Below, piece by piece: positions 39,027-47,833 of a stretch of 64,000 nt of DNA. The stretch covers positions 62,001-126,000 of the forward strand of contig NZ_JBHTLM010000009.1 in the NCBI RefSeq assembly GCF_042678945.1, in the 5' to 3' direction. The number at the start of each line of letters is the position of its first letter. Positions within the stretch are counted from its first letter, which is position 1. Below the pieces are notes generated by a model, which was not told the origin of the DNA, searched no databases, and saw nothing but the letters and a program-made list of their open reading frames with translations. A program made the translations under genes and the position numbers. The DNA comes from Fontibacillus puldeungensis. Lineage in GTDB: Bacteria > Bacillota > Bacilli > Paenibacillales > Paenibacillaceae.

Positions 39027-40412
39027 ATGGAAAGAGAACGTATTTTTCAAAAAAACAGGCACCCGCTGAAGACGATGTCGCTCGGGATACAGCATGTGCT
39101 TGCGATGTACGCCGGTGCGGTAATCGTGCCGCTGATCGTTGGCGGAGCTCTCAAGTTTTCGCATGAGCAACTGACTTATCTGATCGCGATTGATCTGCTT
39201 GCCTGCGGCGTTGCAACGCTGCTTCAGGTGTGGGGGAATCGCTGGTTCGGCATCGGGCTTCCGGTCATGCTTGGCTGTGCGTTTCAGGCCGTTTCCCCGA
39301 TGATTGCTATCGGTCTGGAGGACGGAATGGGAGCGCCAGCTATTTACGGAGCGATTATCGCATCCGGGCTGTTCGTCTTCCTGTTCGCGGGGTTGTTCGG
39401 TAAGCTGATCGCTTTCTTTCCGCCGGTCGTAACAGGTTCGGTTGTGACGATTATCGGCGTGACGCTCATTCCGGTTGCGATCTCCGATCTCGGGGGAGGC
39501 AACCCGGGAACGAATCCGGACTTCGGAAGCCCGCTTAATCTCGCGCTAGGCTTTGGCGTGCTGCTGTTTGTTATTCTCATGAACCGTTTTGCTAAAGGAT
39601 TCCTTCAGTCCATCTCGGTGCTGCTTGGGTTGATTGCCGGTACGCTGGTAGCCGCCTTGGCCGGGCAGGTGGATTTTACCCCCCTGAAGGAAGCAAGCTG
39701 GTTTCATGCCGTACAGCCGTTTTATTTTGGAAAGCCAACGTTTCATGCTTCCGCAATAATAACGATGATTCTAGTCGCGATTGTAAGTGTCGCCGAGTCC
39801 ACTGGCGTGTTTATGGCGCTTGGACGAATCGTTGATAAGGAAATCACGTCGAAGGATCTAACGCGCGGGTATCGGGCCGAGGGGCTGGCCATTATGCTTG
39901 GGGGCATTTTTAACTCGTTCCCATATACGACCTATTCACAAAATGTAGGGCTCGTCCAAATGAGCCGGGTTAAAACTCGTGATGTGATCGTCGTAGCGGG
40001 CGGTTTCTTGATCTTGATCGGCTTTGTGCCAAAAATCGCCGCACTGACGCAGCTTGTCCCTACCTCCGTGCTTGGCGGCGCAATGATTGCGCTGTTCGGT
40101 CTCGTGCTGTCCTCCGGTATACGGATGCTGGGCGATCAAGTAGATTTGAACCGGCATGAGAATTTGTTGATCATTGCCTGCTCTGTTGGGATGGGGCTCG
40201 GCGTTACCGTTACGCCGCAAATCTTTGACCATCTGCCGGCCGCGCTGCGCATACTGGTCGACAATGGCATCGTCGCAGGCAGCTTTACGGCGATTGCGAT
40301 GAATTTACTGTTTAATGGATTGGGTGGACGCCGTAAAGCGGAGGCCGTACAGACTTCGAAGGCTTCGGTGGATCACAAGGAGCTAAATAACAAAGCTAAG
40401 GCAATTTCCTAA
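39027..40412 (+). CDS. pbuX: Xanthine permease PbuX
   Basis: Nucleobase-cation symporter-2 family member, 461 residues, about 14 helices. Visible: GLPVMLGCAFQAVSPM and the NCS2 signature region around SVAESTGVFMALGR, GIFNSFPYTTYSQNVGLVQMSRV. It imports xanthine. ATG 39027 has GGGAGG upstream. Second gene of the riboswitch-controlled operon with xpt. The convergent membrane gene begins 12 bp past its stop, with no clear terminator between. Confidence 0.95.
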   Translation: MERERIFQKNRHPLKTMSLGIQHVLAMYAGAVIVPLIVGGALKFSHEQLTYLIAIDLLACGVATLLQVWGNRWFGIGLPVMLGCAFQAVSPMIAIGLEDGMGAPAIYGAIIASGLFVFLFAGLFGKLIAFFPPVVTGSVVTIIGVTLIPVAISDLGGGNPGTNPDFGSPLNLALGFGVLLFVILMNRFAKGFLQSISVLLGLIAGTLVAALAGQVDFTPLKEASWFHAVQPFYFGKPTFHASAIITMILVAIVSVAESTGVFMALGRIVDKEITSKDLTRGYRAEGLAIMLGGIFNSFPYTTYSQNVGLVQMSRVKTRDVIVVAGGFLILIGFVPKIAALTQLVPTSVLGGAMIALFGLVLSSGIRMLGDQVDLNRHENLLIIACSVGMGLGVTVTPQIFDHLPAALRILVDNGIVAGSFTAIAMNLLFNGLGGRRKAEAVQTSKASVDHKELNNKAKAIS

Positions 40413-40424
40413 AGCTTCGCGCCC

Positions 40425-40769
40425 TTACATTCGTTGCAGCTGTTTTTCTGCGAGGTCGCCGATCCAGGGGAGCTTAAACCATTTCCCTTGCAGAGAGGCT
40501 GCCATGAGTATTACCCACAGCGTTAGGCCAAGTATCGTCAAGAGAAGGCTGACCACGATGCCGATAATGGGCAGGAAACCGGCTAGCGCATGAGCAACCA
40601 TCAGTCCGGCGAACAGCATGACCGATTGAAGGGCATGAAACAACACAAAACGGCTTCTTCGCTCCACGGCGAGAAATACGACTCCGCCGACGAAAGCAAA
40701 CAGATAACAGAGGAACCCGGCAACATTTTCATACAGGCCAGTAGAAGACTTAAAGGGAGACAAGGGCAT
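40425..40769 (-). CDS. DUF4870/Tic20-like small membrane protein
   Basis: A 114-residue protein with three or four predicted helices. It starts MPLSPFKSSTGLYENVAGFLCYL, typical of DUF4870 proteins, and includes ERRSRFVLFHALQS, their best-conserved segment. Function of the family in bacteria is unknown. It is only 28 bp from the glycosyltransferase on the same strand, so they may be co-transcribed. Confidence 0.8.
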   Translation of the reverse strand: MPLSPFKSSTGLYENVAGFLCYLFAFVGGVVFLAVERRSRFVLFHALQSVMLFAGLMVAHALAGFLPIIGIVVSLLLTILGLTLWVILMAASLQGKWFKLPWIGDLAEKQLQRM

Positions 40770-40797
40770 AACCTTCTTTCTCTTTACTATTGTCTTA

Positions 40798-41967
40798 CTA
40801 CCAAATGTATGACGAGCCTTCGGCGGTGAGAACTAACTCGGAAGAAGCCGGTTCAAACCATTGTGTCATAATATCATCGACGATCACCTCCGCAGCTTCA
40901 GGCTTGCGGAGGTTTTCTATTTTTTGAATCAGGTCAGATAGGTCGCTTTCATTGGTGAGGAGAGCATCGATTTGCGCTGCCAGGCTTTTTGGATTATTGG
41001 CGATTCGTGCAATGCCCTTGTTCTTCAGGTAAAGTGCGTTATTCAGCTCTTGCCCGGGAACCGGTCGGTACAAAAATATCGGCAAACGGCAAGCCAACGC
41101 TTCGGACAACGTGATTCCACCTGGCTTGGTAATGATACCATCGCTTGCTCGCATAAATGCCGCAACTTGGTTGACGTAACTGAAGAGATGGAAGTCGGGA
41201 GAAGAGCCAAAAGCCTCATTTAGTCCCCGGTACAGATCCTCATTTTTTCCGCAAACCGCGACAATTTGGTAGCGACCGCTTGCCAAAATCGTTTCGCTGA
41301 TATCACGGATACCACCCATGACTCCGTAAGCTCCAGCCATAAGCAAAATTGTTTTCTTGCTCGGGTCCAGATGGGCTAGCGCTTCAGTCTCCGGAATTCG
41401 CTCCGGAACAAAATCAGGCTTCAGAGGAATGCCGCTGACTAGTATGCGTTCATGGGATATGCCTCGATCGATCATCTCCTGCTTCAAATCATCTGTGGCG
41501 ACATAGTAGCGGTCTACATCCGGATGAATCCAGCGTCCATGCAGATCGAAATCCGTCACGACGTTGACAAACGGCAGTGATTTTCCGGTTTTCTTGAAAA
41601 GTCGTGGCATGGCGATTTGCGGAAAGGTATGAATGATGAGGTCCGGCTGCGCTTTATTAATTAATTGCTGCAGTTTATTAATACCAAAGGAATTGATGAC
41701 GCCAAGCAGTGACGTTTCCGGCTGCATTTCCTTGGTGAAGTTATAAACCCAGCCGTAAATTGATGGAAGCGTCTTGAAGCTTTGCAGATACACGAATTTG
41801 GTGAGCCCGTTTAAAACGGGATGGGCCTCAGCCATTAAATCGAGAAGAAATACTTCAGACACGCCTTTGCTGCGGAATACAGCTTCAATCGCTTTGGATG
41901 CTTGGTAATGCCCGTCTCCATAACTGGCATACAGAATCATAATTTTAGGCGTTTTAGAAGTCATCAC
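40798..41967 (-). CDS. UgtP-like diacylglycerol glucosyltransferase
   Basis: A 389-residue GT-B glycosyltransferase of family GT28, like B. subtilis UgtP. The MGDG-synthase domain begins ILYASYGDGHYQASKAI; the C-terminal domain contains KPGGITLSEALACRLP and the Pro-Gly-Gln-Glu-Asn region for the nucleotide sugar. It should add glucose or galactose to diacylglycerol at the inner membrane face, giving glycolipids and lipoteichoic acid anchors. ATG 41967 has GGAGAG upstream. A DUF4870-like gene follows. Confidence 0.88.
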   Translation of the reverse strand: MMTSKTPKIMILYASYGDGHYQASKAIEAVFRSKGVSEVFLLDLMAEAHPVLNGLTKFVYLQSFKTLPSIYGWVYNFTKEMQPETSLLGVINSFGINKLQQLINKAQPDLIIHTFPQIAMPRLFKKTGKSLPFVNVVTDFDLHGRWIHPDVDRYYVATDDLKQEMIDRGISHERILVSGIPLKPDFVPERIPETEALAHLDPSKKTILLMAGAYGVMGGIRDISETILASGRYQIVAVCGKNEDLYRGLNEAFGSSPDFHLFSYVNQVAAFMRASDGIITKPGGITLSEALACRLPIFLYRPVPGQELNNALYLKNKGIARIANNPKSLAAQIDALLTNESDLSDLIQKIENLRKPEAAEVIVDDIMTQWFEPASSELVLTAEGSSYIW

Positions 41968-42234
41968 GATTCTCTCCTATCCGTGGTTTTATAACCGACT
42001 TATCTCGTCCTATATTTTAACCAAGCAAAGACGAATAAATAATACTAGCGGAAATCGGATAAAAAATGTATCGTTGGAAGAAAGCTGAAACATGGACTTG
42101 AATATGCTACAATAAAAGAATAGGAGGTCTTTTCCAACATCAGCCAGTGGCAAACTTCATGATTGAAAATTTAACAACTTTTCGGCATTCTCAAGATCGG
42201 AGCATTTACCTTAAGCGTTCTGGGAGGGAATTTT

Positions 42235-42423
42235 ATGGCAACGAAAGGTCATGATGAAGTTAAAGAAAGTTTACGGGAAATGACTCGAATATTCAAACCG
42301 AAAGATCCGAAAAAATTCGTTAAAGAATACGTCCGCAAATATCGCATTATGGGCGGCTATGAAGAGGAATTGACCTCACTTGTTGAGCATGAGTTAGGCA
42401 AGCTTGATTCATCGGTTTCCTAA
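42235..42423 (+). CDS. Small hydrophilic protein of unknown function
   Basis: A 62-residue, mostly helical, Lys/Glu-rich protein (MATKGHDEVKESLREMTRI). ATG 42235 has GGGAGGG upstream and a strong terminator follows, so it is likely a real, independently expressed gene. No recognised family. Confidence 0.75.
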   Translation: MATKGHDEVKESLREMTRIFKPKDPKKFVKEYVRKYRIMGGYEEELTSLVEHELGKLDSSVS

Positions 42424-42443
42424 TGCACCGAAGTGTGTATAAT

Positions 42444-42480
42444 CGTTCCGGCGCAAAAGAGCGCGCGGAACGTTTTTTTT
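42444..42480 (+). terminator. Terminator after small gene 42235
   Basis: Stem CGTTCCGGCGC pairing with GCGCGGAACG (one bulge), followed by eight Ts. Confidence 0.9.
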
Positions 42481-42560
42481 CATTTGCTCTATCATATATT
42501 AAAACGATTGTATCATCGTAAAATCAACGTTTTGTAAAAACAGCGAGAGGAGATCGGGAC

Positions 42561-43310
42561 GTGAAAGTACGCATAAAGACCAAGGAGGAGATTGCCCGGA
42601 TCCGGGAAGCCGGAAGCATTCTGGCGGAATGCCATCGCGAAATATCAAAAATGATCGGACCGGGAATAACAACATTGGAAATAGATGGCTTTGTAGAGTC
42701 ATTTTTAGCGGGTAGAGGAGCCACTCCGGAGCAGAAGGGGTATCGCGGATTTCCGTTTGCAACCTGTGCTTCGGTAAACGACGTCGTATGCCACGGCTTT
42801 CCGGGAGACCGTAAGCTAGAGCAGGGAGATATCGTAACGATTGATATAGTGGTTAATAAAAACGGCTGGCTGGCCGATTCAGGTTGGTCTTATCGGATTG
42901 GAGAGGTCAGCGATGAGGCTGAAATGCTCCTCAGCGCTACAGAAAAGGCTTTGTATGCGGGAATTGCCCAAGCGGTCCCGGGGGGGCGTATGGGAGATAT
43001 CGGTTATGCAGTATCGCGTACAGCACTGGAGGCGAAGGTGGGAGTAGTCAAGCCGCTGATTGGTCACGGTATCGGGCGCTCTATGCATGAGCCGCCGGAT
43101 GTGCCGAATTTTGGACGGCCTCGTACTGGATTACGGCTTCAGTCGGGAATGGTCATCACGATTGAACCAATCTTTACGGGCGGAGAAACCGGTGCTGTTT
43201 ACTGGGGCGATGATGGATGGACGATCCGTTCAGCAGACGGCAGTCTCGGCGCCCATTATGAACATACTTTGGCAATTCTGGATGATGGTCCGGTTGTGCT
43301 GACAAAATAA
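42561..43310 (+). CDS. map: Methionine aminopeptidase, type I
   Basis: A 249-residue dimetal peptidase that removes the initiator Met. Metal ligands are seen in order: Asp in TIDIVVN, Asp in LADSGWS, His in GHGIGRSMHE, Glu in TIEPI and Glu in AHYEHTLAI. Normal for type I, with no N-terminal zinc finger. GTG 42561 has GAGAGGAGA upstream. It is a single gene, not with the ribosomal or secY operon where the main map gene usually lies, so it may be a second copy. Confidence 0.95.
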   Translation: MKVRIKTKEEIARIREAGSILAECHREISKMIGPGITTLEIDGFVESFLAGRGATPEQKGYRGFPFATCASVNDVVCHGFPGDRKLEQGDIVTIDIVVNKNGWLADSGWSYRIGEVSDEAEMLLSATEKALYAGIAQAVPGGRMGDIGYAVSRTALEAKVGVVKPLIGHGIGRSMHEPPDVPNFGRPRTGLRLQSGMVITIEPIFTGGETGAVYWGDDGWTIRSADGSLGAHYEHTLAILDDGPVVLTK

Positions 43311-43336
43311 AAAGAGAGCGCAGCTCTCTTTTTTTT
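43311..43336 (+). terminator. Terminator of map
   Basis: Perfect stem AAAGAGAGC/GCTCTCTTT with loop GCA, followed by five Ts. It begins directly after the stop codon. Confidence 0.9.
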
Positions 43337-43399
43337 GCCTAAATGCCATAAAGTTTAAAGAAATGTCAAAATTCAAAGGAATAATATTAGTACATGATC

Positions 43400-43423
43400 A
43401 GAGACCCGAAGGGTCTCTTTTTT
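43400..43423 (+). terminator. Second terminator downstream of map
   Basis: Perfect AGAGACCC/GGGTCTCT stem with loop GAA, then TTTTTT. It lies 64 bp after the first terminator. It is a tandem backup or ends a short separate RNA from 43337-43400. Confidence 0.85.
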
Positions 43424-43450
43424 GGAGCTGATTAGTAGGTGCGAAAAATG

Positions 43451-43466
43451 GGTAAACGCTAACAAA
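43451..43466 (+). promoter_or_regulatory. Possible cre upstream of ctaC
   Basis: GGTAAACGCTAACAAA agrees with the cre consensus WTGNAARCGNWWWCAW except at the first two positions. It lies 60 bp before the cta promoter. In B. subtilis the caa3 genes are known to respond to CcpA, which supports but does not prove this site. Confidence 0.35.
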
Positions 43467-43524
43467 ACCTTTATTCACGCGGCATTTCGGATTTTTGAAC
43501 AATTTGTGAACTAGGTGCGAATCA

Positions 43525-43553
43525 TTGACAAAAGATGGGTTCGATCATATATT
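43525..43553 (+). promoter_or_regulatory. Sigma-A-type promoter for ctaC
   Basis: A consensus TTGACA (43525-43530) and TATATT (43548-43553), 17 bp apart. Just upstream is TTTGTGAACTAGGTGCGAA, a weak inverted repeat of unclear meaning. A second TTGACA lies at 43573. Confidence 0.75.
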
Positions 43554-43674
43554 TAATAGGTGATTGTTGTAATTGACAAAATTGTATTTTCCGTGATAGG
43601 CAGGTAGATTTTTAAATGGGCAAACTGGAAATCCTGCGCGTGAACGGAACATAACGGAGAAGTGGGGTAGATCA

Positions 43675-44733
43675 ATGATGAAACCGTGGAAGGCTGTTAA
43701 GCGGCTGCTGCCTTTGTTTGCCGGAATGGCGCTCCTGCTGTCCGCATGCGGTCGCGAGGACCTATCGGCACTTAGGCCACAGGGACCGGTAGCCGAAGGA
43801 CAACTCGGCTTAATTAAGCTATCGATCAGCATCATGGTCGTCGTCATGCTGATTGTATTTGGGATCGCAGGCTACGTTTGGGTGAAATTTCGCCGCAAAC
43901 CGGGGCAAAACGAGATGCCGAAGCAAGTGGAAGGAAACTTCAAGCTGGAGGTTATCTGGACGGCGATTCCGCTCCTGCTCGTCATTGTGCTCGCAGTCGT
44001 CACCGTGCAGAAGGTGTTCGCCTATGCAGAGGATTACTCGAACGATAAGAATGCCGTGAAGGTAAAAGTGACCTCGCATCTATTCTGGTGGGAGTTTTCC
44101 TATCCTGATTATGGGATTACGACGGCCCAAGATATGATTATTCCAACCGGCAAGAAGATTGCCCTTGAATTGAAGACAGCCGATGTTTTGCACTCCTTCT
44201 GGGTTCCTTCACTGGCAGGTAAAACCGACACGAATACGGACGGAACAGTTAATAACGCCTGGCTTGAGGCTTCCAAAGAAGGCGTTTACCTCGGTAAATG
44301 TGCAGAATTGTGCGGGCCATCCCATGCTTATATGGAGTTCAAGGTGAAAGCGGTTAGCCAGGAGTCGTTCGACAAATGGGCCCAAGCAATGAAGGCGCCG
44401 GTGCAAACGATCGAGGATCCTGCTGTAGCCGAAGTGTTCAAGAGCCAATGTTTGTCCTGCCATGCGATCGGCGACCAAGGCGGGCCGCTTGGACCGAACC
44501 TGACCGGAATCGGCAGCAGAGAAACAGTAGCCAGCATACTACATAATTCAGAAGCGTCTGGTAAACCCAGCGATGGCAAACCGGTAAAAGATAATTTGGT
44601 ACAGTGGCTGTCGGATCCGCAGGCTGTCAAACCGGGCAATAAAATGCCTGATCCGAAAAAGGATCTCGGTCTGTCGGATGCTCAAATTGAAGCGATCGCC
44701 GACTATTTAGCCAACAGTAAATTATCCTATTGA
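43675..44733 (+). CDS. ctaC: Cytochrome caa3 oxidase subunit II with cytochrome c domain
   Basis: A 352-residue lipoprotein subunit. Lipobox LLLSAC (Cys about 24), two membrane helices (about 45-65 and 90-112), the CuA domain with CAELCGPSH and the following Met, and a C-terminal cytochrome c domain with CLSCH heme-binding motif and its Met ligand near the end. The fused heme c identifies a caa3-type enzyme that takes electrons from cytochrome c. First ATG 43675 (a second ATG follows) has GGAGAAG upstream. First of ctaCDEF. Confidence 0.96.
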   Translation: MMKPWKAVKRLLPLFAGMALLLSACGREDLSALRPQGPVAEGQLGLIKLSISIMVVVMLIVFGIAGYVWVKFRRKPGQNEMPKQVEGNFKLEVIWTAIPLLLVIVLAVVTVQKVFAYAEDYSNDKNAVKVKVTSHLFWWEFSYPDYGITTAQDMIIPTGKKIALELKTADVLHSFWVPSLAGKTDTNTDGTVNNAWLEASKEGVYLGKCAELCGPSHAYMEFKVKAVSQESFDKWAQAMKAPVQTIEDPAVAEVFKSQCLSCHAIGDQGGPLGPNLTGIGSRETVASILHNSEASGKPSDGKPVKDNLVQWLSDPQAVKPGNKMPDPKKDLGLSDAQIEAIADYLANSKLSY

Positions 44734-44793
44734 TTTTGGGCTTCTCTTACCGGAGAACCTTATCGATAGGGAAATCTAAAGGGGGTACAAACC

Positions 44794-46683
44794 TTGGCTC
44801 ATGCTCACAGTGTCAAGCGGCACAAAGGTTTGATGGACTGGTTGACAACGGTGGACCACAAGAAGATCGCCATTCTGTATTTAATTGCAGGGGGATTGTT
44901 TTTTGGCATCGGCGGTATTGAAGCATTACTGATACGAGTTCAGCTTGCTAAACCGATGAATGACTTTGTTACTGCACAACAGTTTAATGAATTGATTACG
45001 ATGCACGGAACGACGATGATTTTTCTAGGCGTTATGCCGGTTATTTTCGCACTTATGAATGCGGTAATTCCGCTGCAAATCGGAGCCAGGGACGTGGCCT
45101 TTCCTTTCCTGAATGCGCTCGGATTTTGGACGTTTCTGTTCGGTGGTTTGCTGCTGAATCTTAGCTGGATTATGGGCGGAGCTCCGGATGCGGGATGGAC
45201 CTCGTATACGCCGCTCTCTACTACACAATTCAGTACAACACATGGGGTAGACTTTTATACGATCGGTCTGCAGATTGCCGGTCTCGGTACATTAATCGGC
45301 GGCATCAACTTCCTGGCGACGATCATTACGATGCGTGCACCGGGAATGTCTTTTATGCGGATGCCGATGTTTACCTGGACGACATTCGTCACTTCGGCGA
45401 TGATCTTGTTTGCATTTCCGGCCGTAACGGTTGGCCTTGTACTGCTCTCATTCGATCGCATTTTAGGAGCAAATTTCTTTGAAGTCGGCAACGGGGGCAA
45501 TCCAGTGCTCTGGCAGCACATTTTCTGGATATTCGGACACCCGGAAGTGTATATTTTGATTTTGCCGGCTTTCGGCGTCATTTCGGAAGTTGTTTCTACC
45601 TTCTCTCGCAAACGGTTGTTTGGATATAGCTCTATGGTATTCGCAACGATTCTTATCGCGTTCCTTGGCTTTATGGTATGGGCTCACCACATGTTTACGA
45701 CGGGTATGGGGCCGGTGGCGAATGCGCTGTTTTCGATCGCTACGATGCTCATCGCCGTGCCTACGGGGATCAAAATCTTTAACTGGCTGTTTACGATGTG
45801 GGGAGGACAAATTCGCTTCACTACCGCGAACTTGTTTGCCTCGGGTTTTATCCCTACCTTTGTAATGGGCGGGGTTACCGGCGTCATGCTGGCATCCGCA
45901 CCTGCTGATTATCAATACCATGATACTTATTTCGTTGTTGCTCACTTCCATTATGTTATCGTCGGTGGTTTGGTGCTCGGCTTGTTTGCAGGCCTGCACT
46001 ACTGGTGGCCGAAGATGTTTGGCCGCATCCTGGACGAGAAGCTCGGAAAAATTGAGTTCTGGACCTTCATTATCGGGTTCCATATGACATTCTTTGTACA
46101 GCATTTCCTCGGTTTGATGGGGATGCAACGTCGTATCTTCACCTATTTGCCAAACCAAGGCTTCGATTTACTCAACCTGATCAGTACGATTGGTGCTTTC
46201 TTAATGGGCGTCGGTGTCATCGTGCTGCTGGTGAATATTGCACTGACGGCGAGAAAACCGGCTACGGCAGCAGGCGATGCTTGGGAGGATGGCCGCACGC
46301 TGGAGTGGGCGATACCTTCTCCACCGCCGGAATACAATTTCAAGCAAACTCCGCTTGTACGCGGTATTGACGCTTTCTGGAAAGAAAAGATGGCCGGCAA
46401 CAAGGAAATGACCCCGGCAGAACCGGTAGGTCCGATTCATATGCCGTCGGCGACAATTCTTCCTTTTGTGATGTCCGTTGGATTGTTTATTGCCGGTCTC
46501 GGATTCATGTTTACGAAAGACGACTTCGGAAACGAGCTGTTGAATTTCCTCTTCGGCAATTACATTGTGACAGGGATTGGATTGGCGATTACCTTCGGCT
46601 CTATGCTGATTCGCTCGTTGTATGACGATCATGGCTGGCACATTGAGCCGGAGGAACAACACGGGAAGGGGGCCCAAGCATGA
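44794..46683 (+). CDS. ctaD: Cytochrome caa3 oxidase subunit I
   Basis: A 629-residue catalytic subunit of the heme-copper oxidase family. It has twelve core helices plus extra C-terminal ones. Key parts: MHGTTMIF (heme a His), HPEVYILILP (CuB His and the cross-linked Tyr), the WAHHMFTTG pair, and VAHFHYVIVGG (heme a3/a His pair). TTG 44794 starts MAHAHSVKRHKG, with AAAGGGGG upstream. It overlaps ctaE by four bases. With CtaC, E and F it forms the proton-pumping terminal oxidase. Confidence 0.97.
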   Translation: MAHAHSVKRHKGLMDWLTTVDHKKIAILYLIAGGLFFGIGGIEALLIRVQLAKPMNDFVTAQQFNELITMHGTTMIFLGVMPVIFALMNAVIPLQIGARDVAFPFLNALGFWTFLFGGLLLNLSWIMGGAPDAGWTSYTPLSTTQFSTTHGVDFYTIGLQIAGLGTLIGGINFLATIITMRAPGMSFMRMPMFTWTTFVTSAMILFAFPAVTVGLVLLSFDRILGANFFEVGNGGNPVLWQHIFWIFGHPEVYILILPAFGVISEVVSTFSRKRLFGYSSMVFATILIAFLGFMVWAHHMFTTGMGPVANALFSIATMLIAVPTGIKIFNWLFTMWGGQIRFTTANLFASGFIPTFVMGGVTGVMLASAPADYQYHDTYFVVAHFHYVIVGGLVLGLFAGLHYWWPKMFGRILDEKLGKIEFWTFIIGFHMTFFVQHFLGLMGMQRRIFTYLPNQGFDLLNLISTIGAFLMGVGVIVLLVNIALTARKPATAAGDAWEDGRTLEWAIPSPPPEYNFKQTPLVRGIDAFWKEKMAGNKEMTPAEPVGPIHMPSATILPFVMSVGLFIAGLGFMFTKDDFGNELLNFLFGNYIVTGIGLAITFGSMLIRSLYDDHGWHIEPEEQHGKGAQA

Positions 46684-47309
46684 CGACACCTCATACGACG
46701 CATACGGAGGCGGTACTGCCTCATGAACCGGAGAAAGCGACGCTGGAGGGCCGCAATAAGATACTCGGCTTTTGGCTCTTTCTCGGTGGGGAGGCTGTAT
46801 TGTTCGGAACGTTGTTCGCAACTTTCTTGACACTGCGCCATCAGGTCGCCGATGGACCATCGGGCAGTGAGTTGTTCAATCTGCCGATGACCGCAGCTGC
46901 TACATTTATTTTGCTTGCCAGTAGTTTGACGAGTGTGTTCGCCATCCAAGCGATGCATCGGTTCGATAAGAAGAAACTTGCTGGCTGGTTGGGTGCAACC
47001 GTGCTGCTTGGTCTTGGCTTCCTGGTATTGGAAATTTACGAGTTTGCCGAATATATGATCCATGAAGATTACAGTATGACGACAAGCGCCTTTAGCTCGG
47101 CATTTTATACTCTGGTCGGGTTTCACGGGGCACATGTTTTGTTCGGAATCCTTTGGATCTCACTGCTGATCGGACAATTGTTCAAGAAAGGCCTGACCCT
47201 CGTAACTGCCCCGAAGATTTACGTGTCAGCCATCTATTGGCACTTCATTGACGTGGTGTGGGTATTCATTTTTACGGTGGTCTACCTGCTTGGAAAGGTG
47301 GGAGCATAA
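46680..47309 (+). CDS. ctaE: Cytochrome caa3 oxidase subunit III
   Basis: A 209-residue subunit III with five helices; GFHGAHVLFGI and the final YWHFIDVVWVFIFTVVYLLG are family hallmarks. ATGA overlap with ctaD means coupled translation. It is three bases from ctaF. Confidence 0.95.
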   Translation: MTTPHTTHTEAVLPHEPEKATLEGRNKILGFWLFLGGEAVLFGTLFATFLTLRHQVADGPSGSELFNLPMTAAATFILLASSLTSVFAIQAMHRFDKKKLAGWLGATVLLGLGFLVLEIYEFAEYMIHEDYSMTTSAFSSAFYTLVGFHGAHVLFGILWISLLIGQLFKKGLTLVTAPKIYVSAIYWHFIDVVWVFIFTVVYLLGKVGA

Positions 47310-47312
47310 GAG

Positions 47313-47633
47313 ATGGTGAACCAGGAGACGAATGGCGTGCAATCGGTCAAACGCCGTCATCGGCATGAAGGGCCTCAAAAGCACATCATTGCTTTTATTT
47401 TCTCGATTGCTTTGACCTTGATCGCTTTTGCGGCGGTGGCTGCTGGGGGCGTCAACATCGCCTTTACTGTAATTTTGCTCCTCGTGATGGCAGTGTTGCA
47501 GGTTTTAGTTCAGTTAGGTTACTGGATGCATATGAAGGATAAGGGCCACCTCATCCCGATTGTATTTATGGCTGGTGGGTTTTTCGTGGCAGGAACAGCT
47601 ATTGTTGCGGCTTTATACTGGATGTGGTGGTAA
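47313..47633 (+). CDS. ctaF: Cytochrome caa3 oxidase subunit IV
   Basis: A 106-residue subunit with three helices; VQLGYWMHMKDKGH is the family-typical segment. The first 25 residues are charged and cytoplasmic. ATG 47313 has GGGAGCATAAGAG upstream. Last gene of the ctaCDEF set before a terminator. Confidence 0.92.
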   Translation: MVNQETNGVQSVKRRHRHEGPQKHIIAFIFSIALTLIAFAAVAAGGVNIAFTVILLLVMAVLQVLVQLGYWMHMKDKGHLIPIVFMAGGFFVAGTAIVAALYWMWW

Positions 47634-47639
47634 AGGAGT

Positions 47640-47676
47640 AAGAGGTGGGCCTTGTTTTTTTGGGTCCCCCTCTTTT
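47640..47676 (+). terminator. Terminator after ctaF
   Basis: Stem beginning AGAGGTGG and closing CCCCCTCT, followed by TTTG. It separates ctaF from ctaG, with possible readthrough. Confidence 0.65.
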
Positions 47677-47724
47677 GTGGGTTTTAGGTATTAACCGAAA
47701 TAATGAAATGAATGGAATGTTTCA

Positions 47725-47771
47725 CACAAAAACGGTACCGTCCTGATTGGGGCGCTGTAGCCGTTTTTGTG
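47725..47771 (+). other. Hairpin in the ctaG leader
   Basis: CACAAAAACGG and CCGTTTTTGTG pair perfectly over 11 bp, with further GTAC/GTAG pairing inside. The right arm contains TTTTT, so it could also act as a terminator or attenuator, 62 bp before the ctaG start codon. Confidence 0.6.
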
Positions 47772-47833
47772 CACATATGGGACTATGTTCACAAATTGGA
47801 CAGAAAATCACCTCGGTGAAGGGAGGTTTTGCA

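Noticed and set aside
45463..46158. 231-codon minus-strand frame
   Set aside because: Antisense to ctaD, composed mainly of charged residues, no start signal.
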